From Siphonodentalium dalli (taxonomy: Eukaryota > Mollusca > Scaphopoda > Gadilida > Siphonodentaliidae), in NCBI GenBank assembly GCA_032622095.1, contig CP136069.1, forward strand, positions 39,160,194 to 39,224,193: a DNA stretch of 64,000 nucleotides. The letters run 5' to 3'. Of this stretch, positions 11,701 to 23,650 are shown in pieces. Numbering within the stretch: the stretch's first letter is position 1; every line of letters starts with the position of its first letter. The notes beneath the pieces are model-generated. The model was not told the origin of the DNA and did not search any database. It saw nothing but the letters and a program-made list of their open reading frames with translations. A program made the translations under genes and the position numbers.

Positions 11701-12341
11701 GGTAGCAATACACGATTTCCAGCAATTTGGCAACCAACCTTGGAGGGGGTACTGTACTTCAAATCAATGCTGAGCCATTATCTTTGGCATAGGTCCCATC
11801 AAGCATGTTTTACTTTCGACAGAAATTTTAGGTGTACTCATATGTCTGTACTTTAGCTTCTTCGTACAAATGTCATTGAGTTATGCCCATTTGCTTCCAC
11901 ACACAAAACGCTCAATTTTACCCAATTTTTTACTCAAATTGACCATTTTCAACCCAAAAACAGACCATGACAGAGCGAATGTCAGTAAATAATCTTCTTC
12001 CACCTGATAGAGCTATGTAGAGCTGAGAAATATTTGAAATAGAAAAAAAGTTATCGTATCAATTTGAAAAAAATGTCTTGCAAGCGCAGATCACAGAATT
12101 CAGGGGAGAGAATTCGGGCTATTTTCCTGTAACCAATAACACAGAGTTGACCTTCACTGAATACGAAAATCCTGTTGCGTACCCACATTTTCCACTTTTT
12201 TGAGAACTTTCCCAGTTTTGTAAAATAATTAAACCTTCAAACCAGTAATGACACATTTAACACAGGCTACACTGGATGTTATGCCCCCCAGATACTTATT
12301 TTGCAGACCCCCTACAACCCGTTAAATCGTGTACTGCTACC
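11701..12341. mobile_element. TTAA-flanked MITE, family F
   Basis: TTAA at 11697-11700 and 12342-12345 flank a 641-bp body with inverted ends GGTAGCAATACACGATTT and AAATCGTGTACTGCTACC. It lies directly against the decayed Gypsy fragment. A partial copy of its last ~180 bp is at 13440-13625. Confidence 0.75.
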
Positions 12342-12345
12342 TTAA

Positions 12346-13257
12346 AGGAAAAATAGAGTTATCCCCCTTCAACGGGCAAATGTCCTGTTAAGTCTCTGAC
12401 TGAGTCTAACACACACCGACAACTTTGATATATAACACATATAGTGTTTCTTCAGTGCGAATGGGAAATTGGGTCAATATAAGTACTGTGGTTTCAATAA
12501 AATGAACCAATTTCACCCAAATTATTGGTTATAGCGAAAAAACAAAGATAAATTATAAATGTGACATCATGCCTTGCCACCTTAAAACTAAATCTCATCC
12601 CAAATGAAAAGGCGGTCTGAACAGATATCACATCTGTATTGTGCTGACCAGAGCATGTGCGCTGTGATTATTTACTAGCCTGCCCCCCCCCCCCAATATG
12701 TTAAGACAATGACAATACTTGGTTATTCGGAAACACGGCCAAGGCTGAATAATCAATATTAATATGCCTATTCGTAGGTGGTATCCGAGGAATTCCATTG
12801 TTGGAATGTTCCCTTAGCAACACATTTCGTTACATGCAAATCACTTTTATGTGGTCATATAACAACGCAAAACTCAAAACAAATCGTAGGGAATAACTAA
12901 TGCATATATAATCACCCCCTCCCCCAAAATGTGGACCATGTTTATTTGCCCGGTCGGTGTACATTCAATACATTATAGTGCGATATTGTCCCAACAAAAA
13001 TACACCTCTGCCAGGACTTGCACTGTATCACGAAGAAGAATGACTTAATTGTCAAGTTGAAATCACACTATTTAATTATTTATAGCATCTTATATCACAT
13101 CTTTATTGTGCTGGTGCTCACGCGATGTTCGTGATAACTCAGTAGCTGACTTTACCCCGTCTCCAATATACGTATTGACATTACTCGGTCATTCGGAAAC
13201 ACGACCAAGACTAAATGTGACCCGCCATATCAAATCCAGTCGGAAGTCGGGATTTTT
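12346..13257. repeat. intron sequence with a ~130-bp direct duplication
   Basis: No gene is seen. About 12615-12755 and 13085-13215 share 'atatcacatctttattgtgctg', a poly-C or 'tttaccccgtct' block, and 'gttattcggaaacacgaccaag'. Confidence 0.5.
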
Positions 13258-13267
13258 TTACCCTGTG

Positions 13268-13334
13268 CCAATGCATTCTCTTATATATGCGAGTCGACCA
13301 TAGGTCGCCTCGCATATATAAGAGAATGCATTGG
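13268..13334. repeat. solo 67-bp hairpin of family A type
   Basis: CCAATGCATTCTCTTATATA.. pairs with its complement through 26 bases, then one mismatch, five more pairs and an ATA loop. It is the same module found twice in each family A MITE, here without the family A ends. Confidence 0.85.
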
Positions 13335-13439
13335 CCTAACAATTTGTTATCATTTTTTTAAAATAAATGTTTCTTACAATTTTTAGGACATAAAATAAAA
13401 AAACATCCTTTACCCTGCAGGGAGCCCCACACATATATA

Positions 13440-13640
13440 ATCCTGTTGCGTACCCAAATTTTCCACTTTTTTGAGAACTTTCCCAGAGTTTTTAAATAAT
13501 TAAACCTTCAAACCAGTAATGACACATTTAACACAGGCTACACTGGCTGTTATGCCCCCCCCCCCCCCCCCCAGATACTTATTTTCTATTTTTCAGACCC
13601 CCTACAACCCGTTAAATCGTGTACCTAACGTTCTGTTTGT
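13440..13640. mobile_element. partial family F MITE
   Basis: Nearly identical to 12168-12330 (..CCTGTTGCGTACCCA through CCCGTTAAATCGTGTAC) but missing the terminal CTACC-TTAA. It contains an expanded poly-C tract (13554-13572). Confidence 0.7.
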
Positions 13641-14869
13641 GATTACGGGTCATGTCATGATGTGGTCGGTCATTTGACATGCAAATTTCTGAAAATGATT
13701 GAAACCGGAACACGTCGTACACTGTTTACCATATGCAGTATATATATTTATACCACAGATTAATGTTGTTGATACTTCGATGGAGGTTGGTGTTCATTTT
13801 GGGATCTGGTTTGATTTTTTTTTCTAATATTGTGACACATTGTTGACATCTTGTGAAGATTAAATGTCTTTGGTATGTTTAAAAGCAACTTTCTCGGTTC
13901 TCGCTTTGTCGAGCATATGTTTCATTGTCATATAACTTTGTCACGAAGTGCATCTTGTTTTAATCTGATGAAATGTATCCTTGGATAAGCTGTGATTTTA
14001 TCTCGCGACCACCCCCCCCCCCGCCACCCCCATCGTATACCAACAGGACCTGCTGTGGTTATCTGTCGGAAACCAAATGTTATAATTTCAGGCAAATTAT
14101 AAGTCACAAAACGGCCGTAACTCATGTAAAAATCATTGGACGGAATTCATATTAGAACTTGGTTTTAATTTGAGATTGGAAACACACACACACCTACTTT
14201 GATTCGGATAAAATAATCCAAACTGAATTTATCGGTCGGAAACCAAAATGTTATGACAGCGGGCAAATTGTAAGTCGAAAAAGGGGCGTAACTCATGTAA
14301 AAATAATTGGACGGTTCACATATTCGAATCTATTCTTGATAATATGGAAAAAAAAACTTTGAGCGTGCGACACAGTGAAAACAGTTCGAAAATTGCTATA
14401 ACTTCAGGGGGGGGTCAAATTTGATTTACAGACACATATAGGCCGGGGTGGTAGTGGTCCGTTACCCGCGAAACTTGATTTTGACTGAGCTAAAAAAAAT
14501 GTTTACTCAAGCCATTTAAACCATAAGTATTCAAATTTGACCCATGCATAATGTAATATAAAGGATAGGCTTGTAGCTTGGTTTGGCTTTCAAAATCCAA
14601 AATTGGACCCTTCAGAAGTACCTGAAATATTGGATCTGAAGTTGCGCCCATGCTTTCAGCATGTCGGATCCGGGGTAATAATTGCTCCACGGATTGGATT
14701 TCAATATATCGCGTTTCAAACTTTGAATGAATATTCGCTATCACAAATTAAGTCGAGCAATGATTGTCTAGACCGCTAGCAAACTGACATTTGTGTTTTG
14801 TTGTAAATATATTTACCCTGAACTACAAGAGCATCTTTAAATGGATGCATGTGTCACGTTTCCTTTCAG
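13641..14869. other. last part of gene 1 intron 2, old repeats only
   Basis: About 14050-14340 holds two diverged copies of the 'ggaaaccaaatgttat..gtcgaaaaaggggcgtaactc' repeat that also occurs three times near 48.1-48.6 kb. Poly-C at 14011-14021. No gene is seen. Confidence 0.5.
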
Positions 14870-15010
14870 TGTTGCCTGCCAGTTACATGTGTGGTCGGAT
14901 CACTGCCAAACTAACTGCTATGATCGGATGTCTCATGTATTCTCTGGGATATTTCTGTACGGCCTTCGTCCCTCAAATAGAGATGATGTATTTGACTGCG
15001 GCTGTTTCCG
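14870..15010 (+). CDS. SLC16-like transporter gene 1, coding exon 3
   Basis: The exon is bounded by a pyrimidine-rich acceptor (tcctttcag, 14861-14869) and a consensus donor (G|gtatgt at 15011). It encodes LPASYMCGRITAKL, then a hydrophobic stretch around MIGCLMYSLGYFCTAF and MMYLTAAVSG. This matches the second and third membrane segments of SLC16 proteins, where the pattern is LAS..C.R followed by M..GG.L.S.G. The phase is 1 at both sides: it starts by completing GTG from exon 2 and ends with the G of a GGA codon finished at 16921. It lies about 14.8 kb from exon 2, so intron 2 is very long and repeat-filled. Confidence 0.9.
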
Positions 15011-15179
15011 GTATGTATTTTGTCTGTAAATATCATTTGGGTATAGAGCGCTTGAGTTGAAATATTGGGCCATATCTCAGATTGTCGGACATTTTTCAGA
15101 CACGTTTGATACTGTTTTTCATTTTTGTTTCCGTTTTAGCAACTTTTGTCCGACAATCACCCCTATTTATAAAAATAAA

Positions 15180-16020
15180 GTGACCCAAATCAAATGACCC
15201 AAGGAACTATAGGCCTGTCACAATCCTATGCTGTTTTGGGAAACTATTCACACAAATTCTCTCAACAGGCTGTATGAATTCTTAGAAAATAATGACATTC
15301 TTCAGGTAAACAAACAGTTGATAACTTATTCATATTGCGTATGTTAACATAACTGACAAAAAATATAAATTGCAACCTTTACTGTGCCTTTATTGATTTC
15401 CAGAATGCATTCGATAGAGTTTGGAGACCTGACCTATGGCAGACACTATTGCCTTGTGATATCGATGGAAATTTCTTCCAAGTCATTAGAAATATGTATC
15501 AGAATATTAAATCCTCTGTCAAGACAGGAAATGAACATTCGGCATTCTGCCCATGCTTATCAGGAGTTAGGCAGGGCATAATCTATCACCCGTCCTATTT
15601 TCTCTATTCCTAAATGACCTAGAGAAGTGTATGACTATGGTTATTTATTCATACTCAATACAACAATATCATCTCCAGGACAATCGTTAACTAACAGACT
15701 AGCACACCATGCACACTTTTGTATAGACATTAAATAACGATAAACGTAATTAAATAAACAACTACCGTTTTATCCCTAAGTCCAACAAGACTCACGCCTT
15801 CCCAAAATCCATCTCGGAATTCACGCAGGAAAAAAACGTACTCATGACAACTTCGTACCGCCGGTCGAACCAGTCAAAAATAAGAAATTTGTTTAGTGTA
15901 AGATATCCCTATTGCACCGGGTCATGTATAAAATATTTGTAAATATCTTTATATCCTTTTGTAAATATAATTCTGTATTTCTCAAAATTCATTTGCAATT
16001 ATGAGAATAAAGCATAAACA
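15180..16020 (+). pseudogene. decayed LINE reverse transcriptase in gene 1 intron 3
   Basis: Blocks in order: NDPRNYRPVTIL (about 15200), then in another frame LNRLYEFLENNDILQ (about 15258-15303), then CAFIDFQNAFDRVWRPDLWQ (motif A with its Asp, about 15380-15440), CLSGVRQG (about 15550) and, after another shift, LSPVLFSLFLNDLEK (about 15585-15630). The YADD region is missing. Several frameshifts and a deletion show it is inactive. The 3' end (about 15920-16020) has TTGTAAATATC-type motifs and AATAAAGC, typical of a LINE 3' terminus. It has the same orientation as the host gene. Confidence 0.8.
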
Positions 16021-16920
16021 AACCATTTTTGGATACATACTCTGGTAGCAACACGAAATAAAAAAAACTTTAGAAGAATATTTGACTGTCCACCACTTAC
16101 TGTCTATTTCCTATCGACAACATATTGCAGATTGTGATTAGCTCAGTTTGACATGAGGGTGATTGCTTATGCATTGTATGCGGGAGACATAATACCGAGT
16201 ATTTAGTTATTTTACAACAAGAAACAATGTATACTGACTTACTAAATACGTTTTAGCTGTGGAAAAATAGGCTTCTTGGGCGCTCTTGACCACACACCCA
16301 CCCCCTCATACGTATTCCGAAAAAAAAACTGTTTGACCCCCCCCCCCCCCCGGTCTTATATTTTTGAGGTGAGAAGATCTCGATCTAAACCTGTAAATTC
16401 GGTGAGGGTTAGCTTGTTAAAACGTATAACGTCGACCGTCGATCGACATATTATAGTTTTCATTGCACGAGGCGGAAAGTATTATCCAGTAGTCAACCGG
16501 CTGTCCTATATCCAAGCGAGTACGCGTTAGAAGGTTTCAATCTCTCCATTACAGTACAAATCAGAAGAATTGGTATATTGAGTGCGATATTTTCGCGCCC
16601 AATATTTCGCCTTTATCGCAAGTGGGGCGTTACAAACGCACCGCTTGCGACATTGTCGAGGTAATGCGAGCTTAATATTGCGATAGTTCGTGCTTAATAT
16701 TGCGATATATTGCTCTGAATATAACTCGTAAAATCGGCTTATGGTGACAGGTTGTCTGAACGACAGTTTAAAGGCTCAGTCTGCACGTTGCGATGTTTTT
16801 ACAGCATACTAATCACTGGTGAGATCGTATACATATATGTTCCTCGAAAAATTCGCGCTTATTATTGCGACAAAGGCGCGCCATACCACTTGTTCTGATT
16901 GGTACTGTATCTCGTTTCAG
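16021..16920. other. rest of gene 1 intron 3
   Basis: No gene is seen. About 16575-16880 carries repeated 'aatattgcgat' and 'cgcgcttattattgcgacaaag' motifs, probably an old foldback. The 84-codon open frame at 16276 crosses a poly-C tract and has no domain. Confidence 0.45.
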
Positions 16921-18069
16921 GACTCGGTGCTGGTGTGATGCTTGGATCCGGCGTCATCGTAGTCAATTTTTACTTCGAAAGACACCGAGCGAAAGCTATG
17001 GGACTTCTGACATTCTCCGCGGGTGTTGGTGCGTTTGTTTTCTCGTACTTTTACGAATACTTATTCGACAAATATGGGCTTCGTGGTGCCCTGGTCGTTG
17101 TCAGTGGGATCATCCTTCAAATCATGGTTGGTCTCTCGTTTTATCGACAGCCGGTTACCATGTCAATCTGCGCCGACGTTAAAGTGAACGAACCATTAAT
17201 CCCTAAAACAGCAAAAGAATTTAGTCTTACAAATACATTCTGTCAGAATGAGTATCACACTGATCAACAAGGTGTGGAAGCATCAAAATCGAATTCCTTA
17301 ACTCAGTCCAGAACTGGTTTTGAACATTCCCTGTTAAATTCCGATATGTATCCCGAAAATCACGTTGATCCTGACAGCAGATGTGTAAAAATGGAAACTC
17401 TCATTGATGAAGAAAAATCAACCGAGGCAAGCGGACTCAGTCAGGCAGACGATATTTATCTTGATATCCACTCAAAGGGGAATAACTATTTAAAGAATCA
17501 CGTTGATGTTAGCGATACAAGTGTCGAAGTAGAGATTCTTCTTATTGAATCAAAACCATACGAGACTGGCGAGCATGGCAAAGACCAGTCAGACCACATC
17601 CACTCCTATATAAACATCATGAAGGACATCAATTTTCTTATTCTTACGGTCTCGGTCATGTTTGCGTTTTCTGCATTTACGATTCTTGTTACAGTGATTC
17701 CCGTTCACGCGGAAACAGTTACTGGTGACCCTGGCAGCAAACAAATTGCAATAATGTCATACGTCGCAGTTGAATGCGTCGGAAAGATTTCATCGGGTGT
17801 GCTAGCGGACACCAAATGGGTCACAGTTAAAACAATATGGAGTGTCTCAGTCATGATCGCAGCAGCGGCATGCATCTTTCAAATGTTCGCAACGGATATA
17901 TACGTCATTTCCGTTCTGTGTGGCATACTAGGATTAGTATGCAGTGTTATCGTTACGCTCGATGCGGCTGTTCTCATTGAAGTCGTTGGCATCAACAACT
18001 TTGCAGCAGGGTATGGTTTGCTTAATTTTCTATCTGTTCCCGCTGTAGTTATGGCGTCTCCATTTGCCG
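16921..18069 (+). CDS. SLC16-like monocarboxylate transporter gene 1, coding exon 4 (main body)
   Basis: This large exon encodes 382 full codons of a proton-linked monocarboxylate-transporter-like membrane protein, expected at the plasma membrane. The acceptor is gtttcag at 16914-16920 and the donor G|gtgagt is at 18070. It opens with LGAGVMLGSGVIVV (segment 4). The segment-5 family signature follows at about 16971-17050: YFERHRAKAMG, then SAGVGAFVF. A long hydrophilic, acidic loop (about 17150-17620) corresponds to the cytoplasmic loop between segments 6 and 7. Segments 7-11 start at DINFLILTVSV. In segment 8 the usual Asp-x3-Arg pair is replaced by Glu (17772-17774) and Lys (17784-17786). 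No frameshift or internal stop is present, so the gene looks functional. The substrate cannot be deduced; members of this family also carry aromatic amino acids, thyroid hormone, creatine or carnitine. Confidence 0.92.
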
Positions 18070-18327
18070 GTGAGTATATAGGTGTGATTTGAAATTAATT
18101 TGAAGCGACGAAACTGACTTATTGTCTATTCTGAAAACACGGCAGCCATGTTGGACGCCATCTTGAGTTTTTTTAATTTCTCAACGCGAGCACTCTACGC
18201 CCAATTATGACTTATTTGGTGTTTCATCCTATGATATGATCCTATATGTAATATTCAGCTTAGAAAAATAAGCCAAAGATATTTACTTCACCATCCGACC
18301 ACTTGACTATAAATTGATTCTTTCCAG

Positions 18328-18500
18328 GCTACCTCAAAGACGAGTCAGGCGATTGGACAGCATCGTTGGTCGCGTGTGGTGCAGCGCTTATTATTAGCGC
18401 TTCGTCTCTACAACTGATTAACCTTAGGAAATATGCGTGCAGTAGGAAATCACTGGAACTTGGAGGAACAACAGTCACAACACAGACCACAGGCTCATGA
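18328..18500 (+). CDS. SLC16-like transporter gene 1, final coding exon 5 with stop
   Basis: The acceptor is gattctttccag (18316-18327). The first two bases complete a glycine codon begun at 18069. The exon encodes GYLKDESGDWTASLVACGA, then the last membrane segment (ALIISASSLQLINL) and a short polar tail ending TTQTTGS before TGA at 18498-18500. The 'G-x-L-x-D-x-x-G-x-[WY]' entry into segment 12 is typical of SLC16 proteins. With the other three exons in the window it gives 509 codon positions including the stop. The 80-bp inverted repeat of a large mobile structure begins 334 bases after the stop codon. Confidence 0.9.
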
Positions 18501-18833
18501 TGACATAGGGTGTATACATAAATACATCCATGGTCAATTGGTCCTGCTAATTTGTTATTGTGGCGATGTTGCAAAGTATTCCATTAATCTCTTAGCGTAA
18601 AGTTTCTTTTTCACCGTTTCGCAACATCACGTTGTAAACGTGCTCATTTTCGCCATCCTTTTCCCACTTAATCACCTTATTCTAGTTGTAAACATGCTCT
18701 TCGCTCCGCTATATATGCATACCATTGCGTCATATTTGTTGTTATATTCAAAAGGTATGTCGTAATTATATTGATAATGTTTGCATATTTTAATGTTTCA
18801 TGTTGGTAATTTGTTCGTATTTGCCCGTGATTC
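18501..18833 (+). other. 3' flank or 3' UTR of gene 1
   Basis: No AATAAA is seen between the stop codon and the start of the inverted-repeat element. The nearest AATAAA on this strand is at about 18902, inside the element's terminal repeat, so the transcript may be polyadenylated from element sequence or a non-canonical signal. Confidence 0.5.
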
Positions 18834-18913
18834 ACTACGGTGACATCGGCTACTTATTCCCAGTTCCTTATTCCTTATTCGGAAACATTATATATTGACC
18901 AAATAAACGGTGC
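18834..18913 (+). repeat. left 80-bp terminal inverted repeat
   Basis: Identical to the reverse complement of 28447-28526 over all 80 bases. It starts ACTACGGTGACATCGG and ends in the satellite's AAATAAACGGTGC. Confidence 0.9.
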
Positions 18914-21900
18914 AATAGGGTGGCCCACCCGAAAATAACATATAATAACCAAAAACCGCAACCTTCTAGCCAGTGCGGTAGCCACAGTAGGGTGCCAAAG
19001 TGGCATCCATAGCCGTTTGGGCATTTGTGAACCGATTTGGACCAAATAAACGGGGGTCAAGGGTGGCCCACCCGAAAATAACATATAATAACCGAAAACC
19101 GCAACCCTCTAGCCCGTGCGGTTGGCACAGTAGGTGGCCAAAGTGGCATAAATAGCCGTTTGGGCATTTATGAACCGATTTGGACCAAATACACGGTGCG
19201 GTAGGGTGGACCACCAGAAAATAGCATATAATAACCGAAAACAACAACCCTGTAGTCCGTGTGGTTGCCACAGTAGGTGGCCACATTGGCAACCATAGCC
19301 GTTTGGGCATTTATGAACCGATTTGGACCCAACGGTGGTCAAGGGTGGCCCACACAAAAATAGCATATAATAACCGAAAACCACAACCCTGAAGTCCGTG
19401 CGGTTGCCACAGTAGGTGGCCAAAGTGACAACAATAGCCGTTTGGGCATTTATGAACCGATTTAGACCAAATAAACGTTGCAGTAGGGTGGCCCACTCGA
19501 AAATAACATATGAAAACCACAACCCTCTAGCCCGTGCGGTTGTCACAGTAGGTGGCCAAAGTGGCAACCATAGCCGTTTGGGCATTTATGAACAGATTTG
19601 GACCAAATAAACGGTGGTCAAGGGCGGCCCACCCGAAAATAACATATAATAACCGAAACCGCAACCCTCTAGTCTGTGCGGTTGTCACAGTAGGTGGCCA
19701 AAGTGGCAACCATAGCCGTTTGGGCATTTATGAACCGATTTGGACCAAATAAACGGTGGTCAAGGGTGGCCCACCCTAAAATAACATATAATAACCGAAA
19801 ACCGCAACCTTCTAGACGGTGCGGTTGCCACAGTACGTGGCCGACGTGGCAACCATAGCCGTTTGGGCATTTATGAACCGATTTGGACCAAATAAACGGT
19901 GCGGTAGGGTGGCCCACCCGAAAACAACATATAATAACCAAAAATCGCAACCTTCTATCCAGTGCGGTTGCCACAGTAGGTGGCCAAAGTGGCAACAATA
20001 GCCGTTTGGGCATTTGTGAACCGATTCGGACCAAATAAACGGTACGGTAGGGTGGCCCACCCGAAAATAACATATAATAACCAAAAACCGCAACCTTCTA
20101 GCCCGTGAGGTTGCCACAGTATGTGACCAAAGTGCCAACCATAGCCGTTTGGGCATTTGTGAACCGATTTGGACCAAATAATCGGTGGTCAAGGGTGGCC
20201 CACCCGAAAATAACATATAATAACCGAAAACCGCAACCCTCTAGCACGTGCGGTTGTCACAGTAGGTGGCCAAAGTGGCATAAATAGCCGTTTGGGCATT
20301 TATGAACCGATTTCGACCAAATAAACGGTGGTCAAGGGTGGCCCATCCGAAAATAACATATAATAACCGAAAACCGCAACCCTCTAGCCCGTGCGGTTGT
20401 CACAGTAGGTGGCCAAAGTGGCAGCCATAGCCGTTTGGGCATTTATGAACCGATTTGGACCAAATAAACGGTGCGGTAGGGTGGCCCACTCGAAAATATA
20501 ATTAATATAACCGAAAACCGCAACCCTCTAGCCCGTGCGGTTGCCACCGTAGGTGGCCAAAGTGGCAACCATAGTCGTTTGGGAATTTATGAACCGATTT
20601 GGACCAAATAAACGGTGGCCAAGGGTGGCCCACCAGAAAATAACAAATAATAATCGAAAACCACAACCCTCTAGCCCGTGCGGTTGTCACAGTACGTGGC
20701 CAAATTGGCAACCATAGCCGTTTGGGCATTTATGAACCGATTTGGACCAAATAAACGGAGAGTTAGGGTGGCCCACCCGAAAATAACATATAATAACCAA
20801 AAACCGCAACCTTCTAGCCATTGCGGTTGCCACAGTAGGTGGCCAAAGTGGCAACCATAGCCGTTTGCGCATTTGTGAACCGATTTGGACCAAATAAACG
20901 GTGGTCAAGGGTGGCCCACCCGAAAATAACATATTATAACCGAAAACCACAACCCTCTAGCCGTGCGGTTGTCACAGTAGGTGGCCAAAGTAGCAACCAT
21001 AGCCGTTTGGGCATTTATGAACCGATTTGGACCAAATAAACGGTGGTCAAGGGTGGCCATTCCTAAAATAACATATAATAACCGAAAACCGCAACCCACT
21101 AGCCCGTGCGGTTGCCACAGTAGGTGGCCAAAGTGCCAACCAAAGCCGTTTGGGCATTTGTGAACCGATTTGGACCAAATAATCGGTGGTCAAGGGTGGC
21201 CCACCGAAAATAACATATAATAACCGAAACCGCAACCCTCTAGCACGTGCAGTTGTCACAGTAGGTGGCCAAAGTGGCATAAATAGCCGTTTGGGCATTT
21301 ATGAACCGATTTTGACCAAATAAACGGTGGTCAAGGGTGGCCCATCCGAAAATAACATACAATAACCGAAAACCGCAACCCTCTAGGACGTGCGGTTGTC
21401 ACAGTAGGTGGCCAAAGTGGCATAAATAGCCGTTTGGGCATTTATGAACCGATTTGGACCAAATAAACGATGATCAAGGGTGGCCCATCCGAAAATAACA
21501 TATAATAACCGAAAACCGTAACCATCTAGCCCGTTCGGTTGTCACAGTAGGTAGCCAAAGTGGCAACCATAGCCGCTTGGGCATTTATGAACCGATTTGG
21601 ACCAAATAAACGGTCCGATAGGGTGGCCCATTCGAAAATAACATTAATATAACCGAAAACCGCAACCCTCTAGCCCGTGCGGTTGCTACAGTAGTTGGCC
21701 AAAGTGGCAAACATAGCCGTTTGGGCATTTATGAACCGATTTGGACCAAATAAACGGTGGCCAAGGGTGGCCCACCAGAAAATAACACATAATAACCGAA
21801 AACCGCAACCCTCTAGCCCGTGCGGTTGCCACAGTACGTGGCCAAATTGGCAACCATAGCCGTTTGGGCATTTATGAACCGATTTGGACCAAATAAACGG

Positions 21901-22512
21901 TGGTCAAGGGTGGCCCACCCTAAAATAACATATAATAACCGAAAACCGCAACCATCTAGCCCGTGCGGTTGCCACAGTACGTGGCCAAAGTGGCAACATA
22001 GCCGTTTGGGCATTTATGAACCGATTTGGACCAAATGAACGGTGCGGTAGGGTGGCTCACCCGAAAATAACATATAATAACCAAAAACAGCAACCTTCTA
22101 TCCAGTGCGGTTGCCACAGTAGGTGGCCAATTTGGCAACCATAGCCGTTTGGGCATTTATGAACCGATTTGGACCAAATAAACGGTGGTCAAGGGTGGCC
22201 CACCCTAAAATAACATATAATAACTGAAAACCGCAACGCTCTAGCCCGTGCGGTTGCCACACTAGGTGGTCAAAGTGGCAACCATAGCCGTTTGGGTATT
22301 TATGAACAGATTTGGACCAAATAAACGGTGGTCAAAGGTGGCCCACCCGAAAATAAAATATAATAAATGAAAACCGCAACCCTCTAGCCCGTGCGGTTTC
22401 CACAATAGGTGGCCAAAATGGCAACCATAGCAGTTTGGGCATTTATGAACCGATTTGGGCCGAATAAACGGTGCGGTAGGGTGGAGCACCCGAAAGTAGC
22501 ATATAATAACGA
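18895..22512 (+). repeat. ~143-bp satellite, array 1 (about 25 monomers)
   Basis: The landmark 'gggcatttatgaaccgatttgg' recurs 25 times between 19021 and 22440 with a mean spacing of about 142.5 bases. Each monomer includes GTGCGGTTGCCACAGTAGGT, GGCAACCATAGCCGTTTGG and CAAATAAACGG, so it carries one AATAAA. Monomers differ by a few percent and fall into two types after AAACGG ('tgcggtaggg' or 'tggtcaaggg'). Long open frames such as PKRLWLPLWPPTV are by-products of the repeat. Confidence 0.95.
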
Positions 22513-22748
22513 ACCAAAGCCGCTTTGGGTTGTATATAGGCTATATCTGATTTTGTGACGTCACCAATTATTAACTAATACGACGCTCTATTTTTTTAAT
22601 TTGGGGAGCACTTTTGTCGCACAGTAGATCGGTGGGCCTAAAGCATTATTGTCGTAATCGGCTGTTAAGAGGCCAACACAAATCAGTCGATGTGCAACAC
22701 TCTCCTATTTATATAAACGTCATACAATCATCTATGTGTTTTGTTGTT
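22513..22748. other. spacer between satellite and minisatellite
   Basis: Unique-looking sequence with no gene, starting with a diverged satellite tail. Confidence 0.5.
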
Positions 22749-23432
22749 TATAAAGTCAGAATACCGAGTTAATAAATGTCAAAATGCCGAGTTAAAAGAC
22801 AGAATTCCAAGTTATAAAGTCAGAATTCAGAATTATAAAGATAGAATTCCGAGTTAAAAAGACAGAATTCCGAGTTATAAAGTCAGAATTCCGAGTTAAT
22901 AAAGTCAGAATTCCGAGTTAAAAAGTCAGAATTCCGAGTTTATAAAGTCAGAATTCCGAGTTTATAAAGTCAGAATTCCGAGTTAAAAAGTCAGAATTCC
23001 GAGTTTATAAAGTCAGTATTCCGAGTTAAAAAGTCAGAATTCCGAGTTTATAAGTCAGAATTCCGAGTTTATAAAGTCAGAATTCCGAGTTAAAAAGACA
23101 AAATTCCGAGTTTATAAAGTCATAATTCCGAGTTAAAAAGTCAGAATTCCGAGTTAAAAAGACAAAATTCCGAGTTTATAAAGTCATAATTCCGAGTTAA
23201 AAAGTCAGAATTCCGAGTTAAAAAGTCAGAATTCCGAATTATAAAGTCAAAATTTCGAGTTAATAAAGTCAAAATTGCGAGTTTATAAAGTCAGAATTCC
23301 GAGTTTATAAAGTGAAAATACCGAGTTAAAAAGTCAGAATTCCGAGTTTATAAAGTCAGAATTCCGAGTTAAAAAGACAGAATATCAAGTTTATAATGTC
23401 AGAATTCCGAGCTTATAAAGTCAGAATTCCGC
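22749..23432 (+). repeat. ~21-bp minisatellite (about 32 units)
   Basis: The units alternate between GAGTTAAAAAGTCAGAATTCC and a version with an extra base (GAGTTTATAAAGTC..). Most contain GAATTC. The array lies between the two blocks of the ~143-bp satellite. Confidence 0.95.
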
Positions 23433-23650
23433 GGAAGTACGATTGGCCTAATTTTTACTCTAATTACTTTTACTGATAATCAACCCAGGAAATATAGGCT
23501 TATGTAAATTTTATTTGAAGGGAATACCAGGGAATCTATAAACATAATTTGATAAATAAAAAACAAAAAATTAAAACAAAAAACGCCACAGCTACCCTCA
23601 TGTGAGTGGTTTTGCCTTGGTTCGTTATTTACGCTAGCGTATGATCATAT
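23433..23650. other. spacer between minisatellite and second satellite array
   Basis: AT-rich, unique-looking sequence. No gene is seen. Confidence 0.4.

Noticed and set aside
22749-23432. CRISPR-like appearance of short regular repeats
   Set aside because: The units are directly adjacent with no variable spacers, and the context is a eukaryotic genome.
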